Below, piece after piece: positions 27,989-36,659 of a stretch of 64,000 nt of DNA (positions are counted from its first letter, which is position 1; each line of letters opens with the position of its first letter). The notes under the pieces were generated by a model. The model searched no databases, was not told the DNA's origin, and saw only the letters and a program-made list of their open reading frames with translations. A program made the translations under genes and the position numbers. The DNA comes from Syntrophorhabdaceae bacterium (lineage in GTDB: Bacteria > Desulfobacterota > Syntrophorhabdia > Syntrophorhabdales > Syntrophorhabdaceae): contig JAQVWF010000004.1 in the NCBI GenBank assembly GCA_028698615.1, positions 64,001 through 128,000 of the forward strand. Direction: 5' to 3'.

Positions 27989-29449
27989 ATGGACGTTGCA
28001 ATACCTGCTGTTTCTGACTTTGGATGGATAATGCCCGAGATCATGTTGACCGGGTGGGCACTTGTGCTGCTGATAGTAGGCGGTCTGACGAAGGGCTCCA
28101 CCTCCTTCAAGGTTTCCGGGATACTTTCAGTCATCGGCACTGCCTGCGCCCTGTATTTTGCGGTGAACCTCTGGGGAACAAATCTCGATATTTTCAACCA
28201 GCTGTACACCATTGACGACTACGGGACCTTTTTTAAGGTTCTCTTTCTTGCCATTCTTATGCTTGTCAGTATCATATCGATGAGGTATGCCGATCGGGAG
28301 GGGATTGGTTCGGGAGAGTATTATTCCCTTTTGATGTTTGGTGTACTTGGCATGATGGTCATGACGTCTTCACACCATTTCATCACGATCTTCATCGGCC
28401 TCGAGGTCATGTCCCTATCGATCTATGTCCTCTGCGGGCTCCTGAGAAACAACATGGCATCCGTCGAGGCCTCATTGAAGTATTTTCTTCTCGGTGCCTT
28501 CGCCACGGCGTTTCTTCTCTACGGGATGGCAATGGTTTACGGTTCGACGGGACTCATGGATGTCGTGGAACTGAAGAAGTATTTCCTTGCGAAACAGCCT
28601 TTCTCGGCGACGATGTTTGTAATTGGCATGGGCTTCCTTGTTGTGGGTTTCGGCTTCAAGATTGCATCGGTACCGTTCCACATGTGGACTCCCGATGTCT
28701 ATCAGGGCGCGCCCACATCAATCACGGCTTACATGGCGACAGGGGTGAAGGCCGCCGCATTCGGTGCCTTGATTCGGGTCTTCTTCACCGCCTTCATACC
28801 ATTTCACTTCGGGTGGTCCGAGATCATCTGGGTCTTGGCGGTTCTGACGATGTGCGTGGGAAACATCACGGCGCTGGCGCAGCGTGATGTGAAGAGGATG
28901 CTGGCATATTCAAGCATAGCCCATGCCGGATACATACTCGTTGCCTTCATAACGGGCGACAGGGCACTCGCATCGAGCATGCTCTATTACCTTATGGCAT
29001 ATTCTTTTATGAATATCGGCGCCTTCACCGTAGTGATCATCCTGGCAAAGACGGGTGATACAGGCAGCGACATAGACAGCTATGCCGGACTCGGTGTGCG
29101 CCATCCCTTCGTCGCCCTGTGTATGAGCGTATTCCTTCTTTCTCTTGCCGGGGTGCCGCCGCTGGCGGGCTTTATGGGGAAGTTCTATGTTTTCAGTACC
29201 GCCGTCAAGGCTGAATTTTACTGGCTGGCGATAATCGGGTTCCTCAACAGTGTCGTGGCCGCATATTACTACCTCAGGGTCATGATGTACATGTATTTCA
29301 GGGAAACCATAGGCGAGCCGGGTGCAGTTGACAAGGCCCCACAATACGGGATAGTTATGGTTATCTGCATAGGGGCTCTTCTGTACATGGGTATCTTCCC
29401 GAAGGCTTTCGTTCTTATCGCCCAGAAGGCAGTTGGTATCTTCAGCTGA
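27989..29449 (+). CDS. nuoN: NADH-quinone oxidoreductase subunit N
   Basis: Third antiporter-like subunit, 486 residues. Key stretches are FIGLEVMSLSIYVLCGLLR (acidic residue of helix 5), FGFKIASVPFHMWTPDVYQG (lysine), and GAPTSITAYMATGVKAAAF. It is the last gene of the complex I operon; no clear rho-independent terminator follows, and the next 240 bases carry no convincing gene. Confidence 0.98.
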   Translation: MDVAIPAVSDFGWIMPEIMLTGWALVLLIVGGLTKGSTSFKVSGILSVIGTACALYFAVNLWGTNLDIFNQLYTIDDYGTFFKVLFLAILMLVSIISMRYADREGIGSGEYYSLLMFGVLGMMVMTSSHHFITIFIGLEVMSLSIYVLCGLLRNNMASVEASLKYFLLGAFATAFLLYGMAMVYGSTGLMDVVELKKYFLAKQPFSATMFVIGMGFLVVGFGFKIASVPFHMWTPDVYQGAPTSITAYMATGVKAAAFGALIRVFFTAFIPFHFGWSEIIWVLAVLTMCVGNITALAQRDVKRMLAYSSIAHAGYILVAFITGDRALASSMLYYLMAYSFMNIGAFTVVIILAKTGDTGSDIDSYAGLGVRHPFVALCMSVFLLSLAGVPPLAGFMGKFYVFSTAVKAEFYWLAIIGFLNSVVAAYYYLRVMMYMYFRETIGEPGAVDKAPQYGIVMVICIGALLYMGIFPKAFVLIAQKAVGIFS

Positions 29450-29689
29450 TCGGGTGCCTGGAAGGGCCTTGATCTGTCTTTTTCCCGTCCCACGAGTCAC
29501 GATATTTTCTTCGTAAATACACGCGCAGCGCTCAGTTTGAGGGCAGGGGTATATTGGCTCACCAGCCTGTCGTAATGCTGGACGGGGAAATGGACACCGC
29601 CATCCCTGTCATCCGTTGTTTCTTGATATTTCAGCGCGATAGTGTAAAGTATGCGGAGGTTTGATAGGAGTTTGGGAGGGAAGGATATC

Positions 29690-30910
29690 ATGAGGCTTTT
29701 GCTCGTTGCGTTTGTCGTAGTGACCGGTAGTCTTGGGTTGATCTTCTGCATTGCGTCCGCGGGCGGAGATTGCCGAGACTTTGTAATGGAGGGGCAATTT
29801 CAGAAGGCAGTCGAAGAGTGCACTGCAGCGATAGGAGTGGGAGAGCTGTCGAGGGAAGCTCTGGCCGCCCGTTACGCGTGGCGGGGATTCGCGTACAAGG
29901 GGCTCGGTGAGCCACAGGAGGCCATGGCTGATTTTGAGCGTGCCATAGGGATCGACCCAAACAGTGACATCTCCTATCTTGGGCGCGGGGAGATCTATGA
30001 GATGAGAAAGGACTATGCCGCGGCTCGGACGGACCTTTCGAAAGCCATCGAGATCAACGGCGGCAATGCGGCCGCACTGGCTCATAGAGGCGTGATCTCC
30101 TATGTGGAAATGAAATACGACCGGGCGCTCGCGGATCTCGGGAGGGCCGTGGAGCTCGACCCAGGGAATGCCCGGACATTGAGCTATCGCGGAAATACCT
30201 ATGCGGCGATGAATCAGCAGCAGAATGCGATCGACGACTATACGAAGGCACTTGAGATAAACCCGAAGGAGTTTCTGAGTCTTCTCGGCCGGGGACTTCT
30301 GGAAAAGAAGCTGAGGCGCTTCGAGGAGGCGCTCGCGGACTACAATAGGCTGGTAAAGGTCGCTCCCGGTTTTTGGCAGGCCTACCAGGGGAGGGCGGAC
30401 ATCTATGCCGCCACGAAGAGGTATGGCAGGGCGATTGAAGATCTGTCAGCCGCTATCAGGATCGACCCGACGCAGGCCGTCCTCTATTCCCAGCGTGGTC
30501 TGACCTACGTCTTTCACAAAAGGCCGGACAAGGCTGAGGAGGACTTCTCGAAGGCAATTGAGCTTAGCCCGTTGAGCGCCGGGCTGTATGTAGCGAGGGG
30601 AGCGCTGTACAAGGAGATGGACCGCCTTGGGGAATGCGCCGGAGACCTCCAAAGGGCACTGGAACTGAAGCCCGGCCACCTTGGTGCGATAATGCTTCTG
30701 GCAAGGGTGGAGTCCCTCAGGAAGAACACAGCCGAGGCATGCAGGAGGCTTAACGCCGCCTATGCAAAAGGGGGTCTGCACGATATCCGGATCGTAACAA
30801 GGGAAAAGGATTTTGACAGTATACGTGATAGTGCGTGCTACAAGGAATTCATGAAGGACAAGAAGAGCAAGGTTCCCGTGAAGGACAATTACCAAATAGA
30901 GAGACAATAA
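29690..30910 (+). CDS. Secreted TPR-repeat protein
   Basis: A 406-residue protein with a hydrophobic N-terminus (RLLLVAFVVVTGSLGLIF, then a small-residue/Cys segment ending at GGDC), likely a signal peptide. Around nine consecutive tetratricopeptide repeats follow, for example RYAWRGFAYKGLGEPQEAM, LSYRGNTYAAMNQQQNAID and YSQRGLTYVFHKRPDKAEED. TPR proteins are scaffolds; the partner is unknown. ATG 29690 is preceded by GGGAGGGAAGG, so I prefer it to an earlier start. A family inverted repeat begins at its stop codon. Confidence 0.88.
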   Translation: MRLLLVAFVVVTGSLGLIFCIASAGGDCRDFVMEGQFQKAVEECTAAIGVGELSREALAARYAWRGFAYKGLGEPQEAMADFERAIGIDPNSDISYLGRGEIYEMRKDYAAARTDLSKAIEINGGNAAALAHRGVISYVEMKYDRALADLGRAVELDPGNARTLSYRGNTYAAMNQQQNAIDDYTKALEINPKEFLSLLGRGLLEKKLRRFEEALADYNRLVKVAPGFWQAYQGRADIYAATKRYGRAIEDLSAAIRIDPTQAVLYSQRGLTYVFHKRPDKAEEDFSKAIELSPLSAGLYVARGALYKEMDRLGECAGDLQRALELKPGHLGAIMLLARVESLRKNTAEACRRLNAAYAKGGLHDIRIVTREKDFDSIRDSACYKEFMKDKKSKVPVKDNYQIERQ

Positions 30911-31055
30911 CGAATAACCAGATCGCAATGGCCAAAGAAGAAGACAATCACCAATCGACAAATGATCAGTAGCCAGACAGAAAGGCAGGCCGGGAGAACA
31001 GGAGTGCCCTGGTAAATTGGTCGTTGTCCTCTTGATTGGTTGTTATCTTGTCAGG
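30911..31055. repeat. Imperfect inverted repeat, ACCAATGACC family (copy 2)
   Basis: Immediately after the TPR gene stop come GAATAACCAGATCG, GACAATCACCAATC and similar units (left arm about 30911-30978). The reverse-complement units are GGTAAATTGGTCGTTGTCC and TTGATTGGTTGTTATC (right arm about 31011-31055). The arms are less well matched than in the copy at 5992 but the design is the same. Confidence 0.7.
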
Positions 31056-31437
31056 GATTAGGAACGAATACCCGATGGGCCGGAACCCACCTGTCTCCGA
31101 CCTGTTGACCGGGGACGATCATCCATTGACCGGGAGTCTCCCTCTTGCTGTAGCGGGTGACAAAGTCAGGGTCGGGGGTGGCGTAAGGCTGGCTGGTGTC
31201 GATGGGCCGATATGCCGGCTGGGTCGGCTGCCGTGAACTCTGGCTCACTGCACTTACTACCAGGGCGCCGACGAGAATGGTTCCGGCGACAATGGCTGCA
31301 GGCACCCAGTAGTCGTTGCTGTATCCGCAGCCATGGCATCCCCTGTAAGGACCGTAATAGCGCCGGGCATCCGAGATGGTCGGAGCCGCCAGCGACAGGC
31401 AAGATAAGACGACAACCATGATGGCCAGTTTTCTCAT
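31051..31437 (-). CDS. Hypothetical secreted/membrane protein
   Basis: A 128-residue protein with an N-terminal signal peptide (KLAIMVVVLSCLSLAAPTISDA), a Gly/Tyr/Cys-rich segment (RRYYGPYRGCHGCGY), one central hydrophobic helix (WVPAAIVAGTILVGALVV) and a proline-rich tail with PGQWMIVPGQQVGDRWVPAH. I chose the second ATG (31437), which starts the signal peptide; the frame is open up to 31497. A similar Gly-rich, single-helix layout is seen in small envelope proteins of unknown function. It precedes no obvious partner; the C_GCAxxG_C_C gene lies upstream on the same strand. Confidence 0.7.
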   Translation of the reverse strand: MRKLAIMVVVLSCLSLAAPTISDARRYYGPYRGCHGCGYSNDYWVPAAIVAGTILVGALVVSAVSQSSRQPTQPAYRPIDTSQPYATPDPDFVTRYSKRETPGQWMIVPGQQVGDRWVPAHRVFVPNP

Positions 31438-31501
31438 AATCTTAAGTATATCACCTTTTCCAGGAAATGCAGTCAGTTTTATGGCGTTGTATAGCATCGA
31501 T

Positions 31502-31942
31502 TCATCGCCCGAGCATCGGGGAAAGTATCGTCACGGCAGTCTCCACATATCTCGGACAGAGGGTCCGGAAAAGATCCTTCGTGAGTGCCTCGTGATATCC
31601 CTCGTAGCTTGAGATATCGCACCCGAGAAGGACCCGGCAGGCTATGGAGCCATGGGTCTGTTCAAACTCACGGGCAAACTGTCTGATCATCCTGTAGGTG
31701 GCATCCTTGGTCTCCCTGTCGTCGCCGGATGCGTTCCCGCGATCGAGGCCGATAACCATGAACGATCCGGTGACAGCGCCGCAGGTGGCGCCCATTGCTC
31801 CCATACCGCCGCCGAAACCGCTTGCTATCTTCAACGCCTTTTCGGGGTCGAGCCCCAACTCTTCAGCGAATGCCAAAAGGACGGATTGCGCGCAATTAAA
31901 CCCACTGTCGAATACCTCGAGGGCCTTATCTTTCCTTGTCAT
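31502..31942 (-). CDS. C_GCAxxG_C_C family protein (putative redox-active)
   Basis: A 146-residue protein of the family named after its cysteine pattern. The N-terminal FNCAQSVLLAF, GATCGAVTGSFMVIGL, IACRVLLGCDIS and the late LCPRYVE segment supply the conserved cysteines. Members often lie near redox or selenium genes and are thought to be redox-active, but no reaction is established. The gene diverges from the acyl-CoA synthetase with a 241-base gap. The start has a short purine-rich stretch (GGAAGG) upstream. Confidence 0.87.
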   Translation of the reverse strand: MTRKDKALEVFDSGFNCAQSVLLAFAEELGLDPEKALKIASGFGGGMGAMGATCGAVTGSFMVIGLDRGNASGDDRETKDATYRMIRQFAREFEQTHGSIACRVLLGCDISSYEGYHEALTKDLFRTLCPRYVETAVTILSPMLGR

Positions 31943-32117
31943 GACATACCTTCCGTAATTTTATCTGTTTGCCGGGTATTCCCAAATGATATGGCCGGGC
32001 AGGGCATCGGATACGAAGCTCTTCTCATCGGGCCCGAAGGACGCGGCACACAGTATTTGCACAATGGTAACAGAGCGGCGCAATCGATGTCAACACGGCG
32101 GAAGGCCCCGACAAACC

Positions 32118-32146
32118 TTGTATTCGCCCCTCTCGCAGGTTATACT
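32118..32146 (+). promoter_or_regulatory. Sigma-70 promoter candidate of the acyl-CoA synthetase gene
   Basis: TTGTAT at 32118-32123, 17-base spacer, TATACT at 32141-32146. It predicts a leader of about 30 bases that contains the AAGGA ribosome site before ATG 32184. This also argues against the earlier in-frame start at 31986. Confidence 0.6.
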
Positions 32147-32183
32147 GGGGGGCGTGTCACATCTTTTTTTCGAAGGACCTGGG

Positions 32184-34241
32184 ATGGAAAAATTCTTTTA
32201 CCCCGAAAGCATTGCCGTGTTCGGTGTTTCCGAGACACCATCCAATCTTGCCCGTGTTATTGTAGAGAATCTCGTCAGCTTCGGCTTTCAGGGTAACGTT
32301 TACCCCGTCGGGATGACGCAGGGTCAGATCGCCGGGATGAAAATATTGCCCGGCCTTGATGGTATCGATGGAATACCTGATCTGGCAGTGGTGCTGGTGC
32401 CTGCCCGGTACGCACCGGAGACGCTCGAGAGATGCGGCAAGAAGGGGATACGCAATGTCGTCCTGGAATCGGGCGGTTTCAGCGAATTCTCCGGCGACCG
32501 CCGATCCCTGGAGGCCGAAGTGCTCTCGATAACACGGCGTTATGGCATGAGGATCGTCGGTCCCAACTGTTTCGGCATCGTCAACCTCGAGGCCGGCGTC
32601 ATTCTCCCCTTCTTCATAATAGATCCGGAATACATGAAGAAGGGTTCCGCGTCGCTTATCTCCCAGAGCGGCGGCATCTTTTACGATACCTGCATGCTTT
32701 GCTCTGTCGAAAACGTGGGCTTGAGGAAGCTTGTCAGTATCGGCAACAAGCTCATGACGAGCGAGAACGATATCCTGGAATATCTCCTGCAGGACAGGGA
32801 AACGGGCGTCGTCGGGCTCTACCTCGAAAGCTTTTCCGACGGCAGGCGCTTCATGGGCCTTGCGGCCACGACGGACAAACCCATCGTGGTCCTCAAGGCG
32901 AACAGGAGTCCGTCAAGCGGTGAGATAGCAAGATTCCACACAACGGCCCTCGCCGGGGACGATGAGGTGGCCGACGCCGCCATGAAACAGGCGGGTGTCA
33001 TCAGGGTCACCAATTTCCAGGAGATGGTGGATTGTTTCAAGATATTCAATTTGCCCATACTCAAGGGCAGGAGACTTGTACTTATCTCGCGCTCCGGCGG
33101 CCACGGAGTGCTCAGCGCCGATGCGGCGAGACGGTACGGCTTTGAGTTCGCACGCCTCTCGGAGAAGTTTCTCGAGGGGATAACGCGGAAGAAACTGAAC
33201 GTTATCGCGGCGACGAATCCCCTGGATATCGGCGACGTTTACGACTTGAATGAATACGCCCCCATCCTGGATATGGCCCTTCAGGAGGAAGAAGCAGACG
33301 GGGTCGTTTTCGTTATCACCTACAGTTCCGAGAGTGACGGCGGCAAGGTCAGGGATTTTGTCCGTTACGTGTCTCAGGTGACCCCGTTATATGACAAGCC
33401 CGTGGCCCTCTGTGTCGTGACTAACAGGTCGGAATGGTTCGGGATCAAGGAGGCGGCGGATTTCCCCGTTTTCACCGATGTGGACCAGGCGGTGCGGGCC
33501 CTGGAATGGTCCTTAAGACATCATGAGGCGAAAGCGTATGGACGGCGGGCCATTCCGAGATTGCATCAGCCGTCGGGGCCTGCAACCGGCAAGAGTCCCT
33601 CCTGCCGCTTTCTTGATCCCGAAGAATGTTTCTCTTTCTTATCGAGATGGGGTCTTCCCGTTGCGGACAACGCCGCGGTGCAGAACCGCGATGAGGCCAT
33701 TGCGAGGGCTGAGGGTATGGGTTATCCTGTGGCCCTCAAGGCCGGCCAGGGCGGGATACTGCATAAATCGGAGGCGAAGGGCGTCTTTCTCGATATCGGG
33801 GACCGCGAGGCGCTGGCGCGCGCTTTTGACGCGATGGACGCAAAGAGGTGCCTTGTTCAGAAGATGGCCCCGCGGGGCCGGGAGATCATCATCGGAGGAC
33901 GCCAGGACAACGAATTCGGTCCCGTCGTGGTCTGCGGTCTCGGCGGCATATACGTGGAAATCCTCGCCGACAGGTCTATCCGGGTTGCTCCCGTCGATGA
34001 GGAAACCGCCGGAGCCATGATAGACGAACTGAAGGGCAGTGCTATTCTCCGGGGTGCACGGGGCAGAAGACCCGCCGACATAAAGGCCCTGAAAGATGTC
34101 ATCGTCAGGGTATCCAATTTCCTTATGGATAATCCCGATGTGGTCAATCTCGATATCAACCCGGTCATCGTTTACGACGAGGGGAAAGGGTGCGTCATTG
34201 TCGATGCGAAGGTGGAAGTTGCCAAACCCTGGGCTGTATGA
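32184..34241 (+). CDS. Acyl-CoA synthetase (NDP-forming), acetate-CoA ligase (ADP-forming) type
   Basis: A 685-residue fused enzyme: CoA-binding domain (about 1-125), succinyl-CoA ligase-like domains (about 140-430) and an ATP-grasp domain (about 465-685). The alpha-type phosphohistidine site is H252 in FHTTALAG, and the beta-type histidine is H527 in GGILHKSEAKGV. It would interconvert acyl-CoA + ADP + Pi with acid + CoA + ATP, saving energy from acyl-CoA at the end of fermentation or syntrophic oxidation. Which acyl group is used cannot be told from sequence. I start at ATG 32184 with AAGGA upstream. selA overlaps its stop (ATGA). Confidence 0.9.
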   Translation: MEKFFYPESIAVFGVSETPSNLARVIVENLVSFGFQGNVYPVGMTQGQIAGMKILPGLDGIDGIPDLAVVLVPARYAPETLERCGKKGIRNVVLESGGFSEFSGDRRSLEAEVLSITRRYGMRIVGPNCFGIVNLEAGVILPFFIIDPEYMKKGSASLISQSGGIFYDTCMLCSVENVGLRKLVSIGNKLMTSENDILEYLLQDRETGVVGLYLESFSDGRRFMGLAATTDKPIVVLKANRSPSSGEIARFHTTALAGDDEVADAAMKQAGVIRVTNFQEMVDCFKIFNLPILKGRRLVLISRSGGHGVLSADAARRYGFEFARLSEKFLEGITRKKLNVIAATNPLDIGDVYDLNEYAPILDMALQEEEADGVVFVITYSSESDGGKVRDFVRYVSQVTPLYDKPVALCVVTNRSEWFGIKEAADFPVFTDVDQAVRALEWSLRHHEAKAYGRRAIPRLHQPSGPATGKSPSCRFLDPEECFSFLSRWGLPVADNAAVQNRDEAIARAEGMGYPVALKAGQGGILHKSEAKGVFLDIGDREALARAFDAMDAKRCLVQKMAPRGREIIIGGRQDNEFGPVVVCGLGGIYVEILADRSIRVAPVDEETAGAMIDELKGSAILRGARGRRPADIKALKDVIVRVSNFLMDNPDVVNLDINPVIVYDEGKGCVIVDAKVEVAKPWAV

Positions 34242-35653
34242 TACAACCTATGAAAGCCATGGCAAATAACCTGCTGCGACAGATACCCAAGGTGGATTCC
34301 ATACTGGAAAGCTCCGGCTGGAGGTCCCTTGTTTCCGCCTGTCCCGAATCCATTGCGAAGGATGTCCTGCGCGAGCACCTTGATTCCCTCCGCGATGCCA
34401 TAAAGGAAGGGCGGGTCGTCTCCGTCCCATCCGTTGATGAGATCGTGACAGCCGTGGGTATAAGCGCGGCCGCCATCATTGAGCCGGGCTTGAAGAGGGT
34501 CATAAACGCTACCGGTGTTATCATCCATACCAACCTTGGGAGGTCGATTCTCGCCAGTCGTGCGATCAATGCCATACTGGGGGTCGCGATGGGCTACTCC
34601 AACCTCGAATATGACATTGAAAAAGGTATGCGGGGCAGTCGGTATGATCACTGTCGGTCCATCCTCAGGAGGCTCACCGGTGCGGAAGAGGCGCTTGTCG
34701 TCAACAACAATGCCGGCGCTGTTTTCCTTATCCTTAACACCCTTGCCGAGGGAAAAGAGGTGATCATCGCCCGGGGGGAGCTCATCGAGATCGGCGGCTC
34801 TTTCAGGATACCCGATGTGATGAAAAAGTCCGGTGCCGCCCTTAAGGAAGTGGGGACGACGAACCGGACCTACATCGCAGACTACGAGCGGGCTATCGGT
34901 GACAATACCGGCCTTATAATGAAGGCCCATACGAGCAATTACCGCATCCGCGGCTTTACCCATGAGGCATCCTCGGAGGAACTTGTCGAGCTGGGGAAAA
35001 GATACAATATACCCACCTATTTCGACACCGGCAGCGGACTTTTCTACAATTTAGAAGGTCTCGGGGTATCCGGTGAACCCCTGATACCCGATGAGCTGAG
35101 AAAAGGTTTTGATGTCATTTCCTTCAGCGGCGATAAACTGCTGGGTGCGCCCCAGGCGGGGATCGTGATAGGCAAAAAGGATTGTCTCGACGCCATGAAG
35201 GCAAACCCCATGACGAGGGCCCTCCGTCCCGACAAGTTCACTCTTGCCGGCCTTGAAGCGACGCTGCTTCTTTGCCTCGACGCCGATTCGGCGGCCAGCG
35301 GCATCCCTACCATCAGGATGATCCTTGAAGAAAAGGAGGTTCTGGCAAAAAGGGCGAGGCGGATCGCATCACGGTTGCGAAAAAAGTGCCCTGACGCGGG
35401 CGTATCCATAGTGGATGTTGATTCCGAGGTGGGAGGCGGGAGTTTTCCTGACATGGTCATCCCCTCCGTCGGTGTGGCCCTGAAGCCTCGGACAATGACC
35501 ATCGACGCCCTGGAGGCGAAGTTGCGCCACCTTCCGCTCCCCGTCATCGGGAGGATCGAAAAGGAGAAGCTCATACTCGACATCAGGACGGTCCTCGCGG
35601 AGGATGAGGGCGATCTCGCCGCGGCAGTGGCCCGCGCTCTTGAAAATGGCTGA
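34238..35653 (+). CDS. selA: L-seryl-tRNA(Sec) selenium transferase
   Basis: PLP enzyme that converts seryl-tRNA(Sec) to selenocysteinyl-tRNA(Sec); 471 residues. The N-terminal RQIPKVDSILES is typical; INATGVIIHTNLGRS is the strongest family motif. The PLP lysine is in FSGDKLLGAPQAG. The start at 34238 overlaps the preceding stop as ATGA; ATG 34250 is an alternative, and neither has a good ribosome site. selB, selD and tRNA-Sec are not in the window. Presence implies selenoproteins in this organism. The stop overlaps the next gene. Confidence 0.96.
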   Translation: MIQPMKAMANNLLRQIPKVDSILESSGWRSLVSACPESIAKDVLREHLDSLRDAIKEGRVVSVPSVDEIVTAVGISAAAIIEPGLKRVINATGVIIHTNLGRSILASRAINAILGVAMGYSNLEYDIEKGMRGSRYDHCRSILRRLTGAEEALVVNNNAGAVFLILNTLAEGKEVIIARGELIEIGGSFRIPDVMKKSGAALKEVGTTNRTYIADYERAIGDNTGLIMKAHTSNYRIRGFTHEASSEELVELGKRYNIPTYFDTGSGLFYNLEGLGVSGEPLIPDELRKGFDVISFSGDKLLGAPQAGIVIGKKDCLDAMKANPMTRALRPDKFTLAGLEATLLLCLDADSAASGIPTIRMILEEKEVLAKRARRIASRLRKKCPDAGVSIVDVDSEVGGGSFPDMVIPSVGVALKPRTMTIDALEAKLRHLPLPVIGRIEKEKLILDIRTVLAEDEGDLAAAVARALENG

Positions 35654-36605
35654 TAGCTTCAGGATCATCTGCGACATCAACGATATAAGACTCGATGTTT
35701 TTCTCTCCGAAAAGCTTTCCCTGACACGGACAAAGGTGAAAGAAATGATCGACGGCGGCCATGTGCGCGTCGACGGCAGAACGCCCAAGCCCGCGATACG
35801 TCTCAAGGAGCACATGGAGATTGCGGGAGAGATCCCCAGGGAGGCACCCCTTGACCTCGCGCCGGAAGAGATACCCCTCGACATACTTTACGAGGATGAC
35901 TACTTTCTGGCTGTCAACAAACCGGCGGACATGGTGGTCCATCCTTCTTTCGGCCACAGTTCGGGGACCCTGGTGAACGCGGTTCTGGGGTATCTTGAAA
36001 GACAAGGTTTCAGGTTTCAGGTTTCAGGTTCGGAAAGGCAGGAAGGACGAGACGGGGACAGGACGACGGGAGTTAGGCCGGGGATCGTGCACCGGCTGGA
36101 TAAGGGGACGACGGGGGTCATTCTCGTCGCCCGGGACGGAAGGACGCAGGAGAGGCTGTCGGGGCTCTTCAAGGACAGGAAGGTTTGCAAGACCTACCGG
36201 GCAGTTGTCGAGGGAGCGCCCGTTCTCGATTCGTGGACGGTGGAGGGCAATATAGGACGCCATCCCGTGGAACGAAAGAAGATGGCCGTATTGCGCTCGG
36301 GAGGCAGGCAGGCCGTCACCGGTTTCAAAGTGCTTGAAAGATTGGAAGGTTTTTCCTATGTGGAGGCCTATCCCGCAACGGGCAGGACACACCAGATACG
36401 GGTCCACCTGAACCATGCCGGCCATCCCGTAGTCGGCGATGAGACATATGGCAGGAAGGCAAAGAGGTCCGCGCCCAGGCCCCTTCTCCACGCCTACCGG
36501 ATAGAGCTCGTCCACCCCGTGACCTTGAGACCTGTGCTTATTGAGGCGGCCATTCCCGCCGACATGAGGGATTTTGTTGAAAAACATCGTGGACAACAGC
36601 ATTAA
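35646..36605 (+). CDS. RluA/RluD family pseudouridine synthase
   Basis: A 319-residue RNA pseudouridine synthase with an N-terminal S4 domain (RLDVFLSEKLSLTRTKVKEM) and the catalytic domain with HRLDKGTTG, whose aspartate attacks the uridine ring. The C-terminal GRTHQIRVHLNHAGHPVVGD is canonical. Substrate is probably 23S rRNA (RluD-type), not certain. Between SGTLVNAVLGYLE and RPGIVHRLD there are about 15 extra residues, encoded by a 7-base tandem repeat (36005-36031). ATG 35646 overlaps selA. Confidence 0.9.
   Translation: MADSFRIICDINDIRLDVFLSEKLSLTRTKVKEMIDGGHVRVDGRTPKPAIRLKEHMEIAGEIPREAPLDLAPEEIPLDILYEDDYFLAVNKPADMVVHPSFGHSSGTLVNAVLGYLERQGFRFQVSGSERQEGRDGDRTTGVRPGIVHRLDKGTTGVILVARDGRTQERLSGLFKDRKVCKTYRAVVEGAPVLDSWTVEGNIGRHPVERKKMAVLRSGGRQAVTGFKVLERLEGFSYVEAYPATGRTHQIRVHLNHAGHPVVGDETYGRKAKRSAPRPLLHAYRIELVHPVTLRPVLIEAAIPADMRDFVEKHRGQQH
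36005..36031 (+). repeat. Tandem 7-base repeat inside the pseudouridine synthase gene
   Basis: AGGTTTC is repeated three times and followed by AGGTTC. Three 7-base units make 21 bases, so the reading frame is kept; it is translated as part of FRFQVSG. It falls in a surface loop between conserved motifs. Confidence 0.85.
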
Positions 36606-36659
36606 AAAACCCTTAAACTACAGCATAACGATATATTTCATGAAGATGGTGGTTCTTCA

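Noticed and set aside
29497..29751. Minus-strand frame after nuoN, with a protein-like stretch YQETTDDRDGGVHFPVQHYD
   Set aside because: The part outside the TPR gene has no ATG, GTG or TTG start with a ribosome site; could be a gene remnant but not supported.
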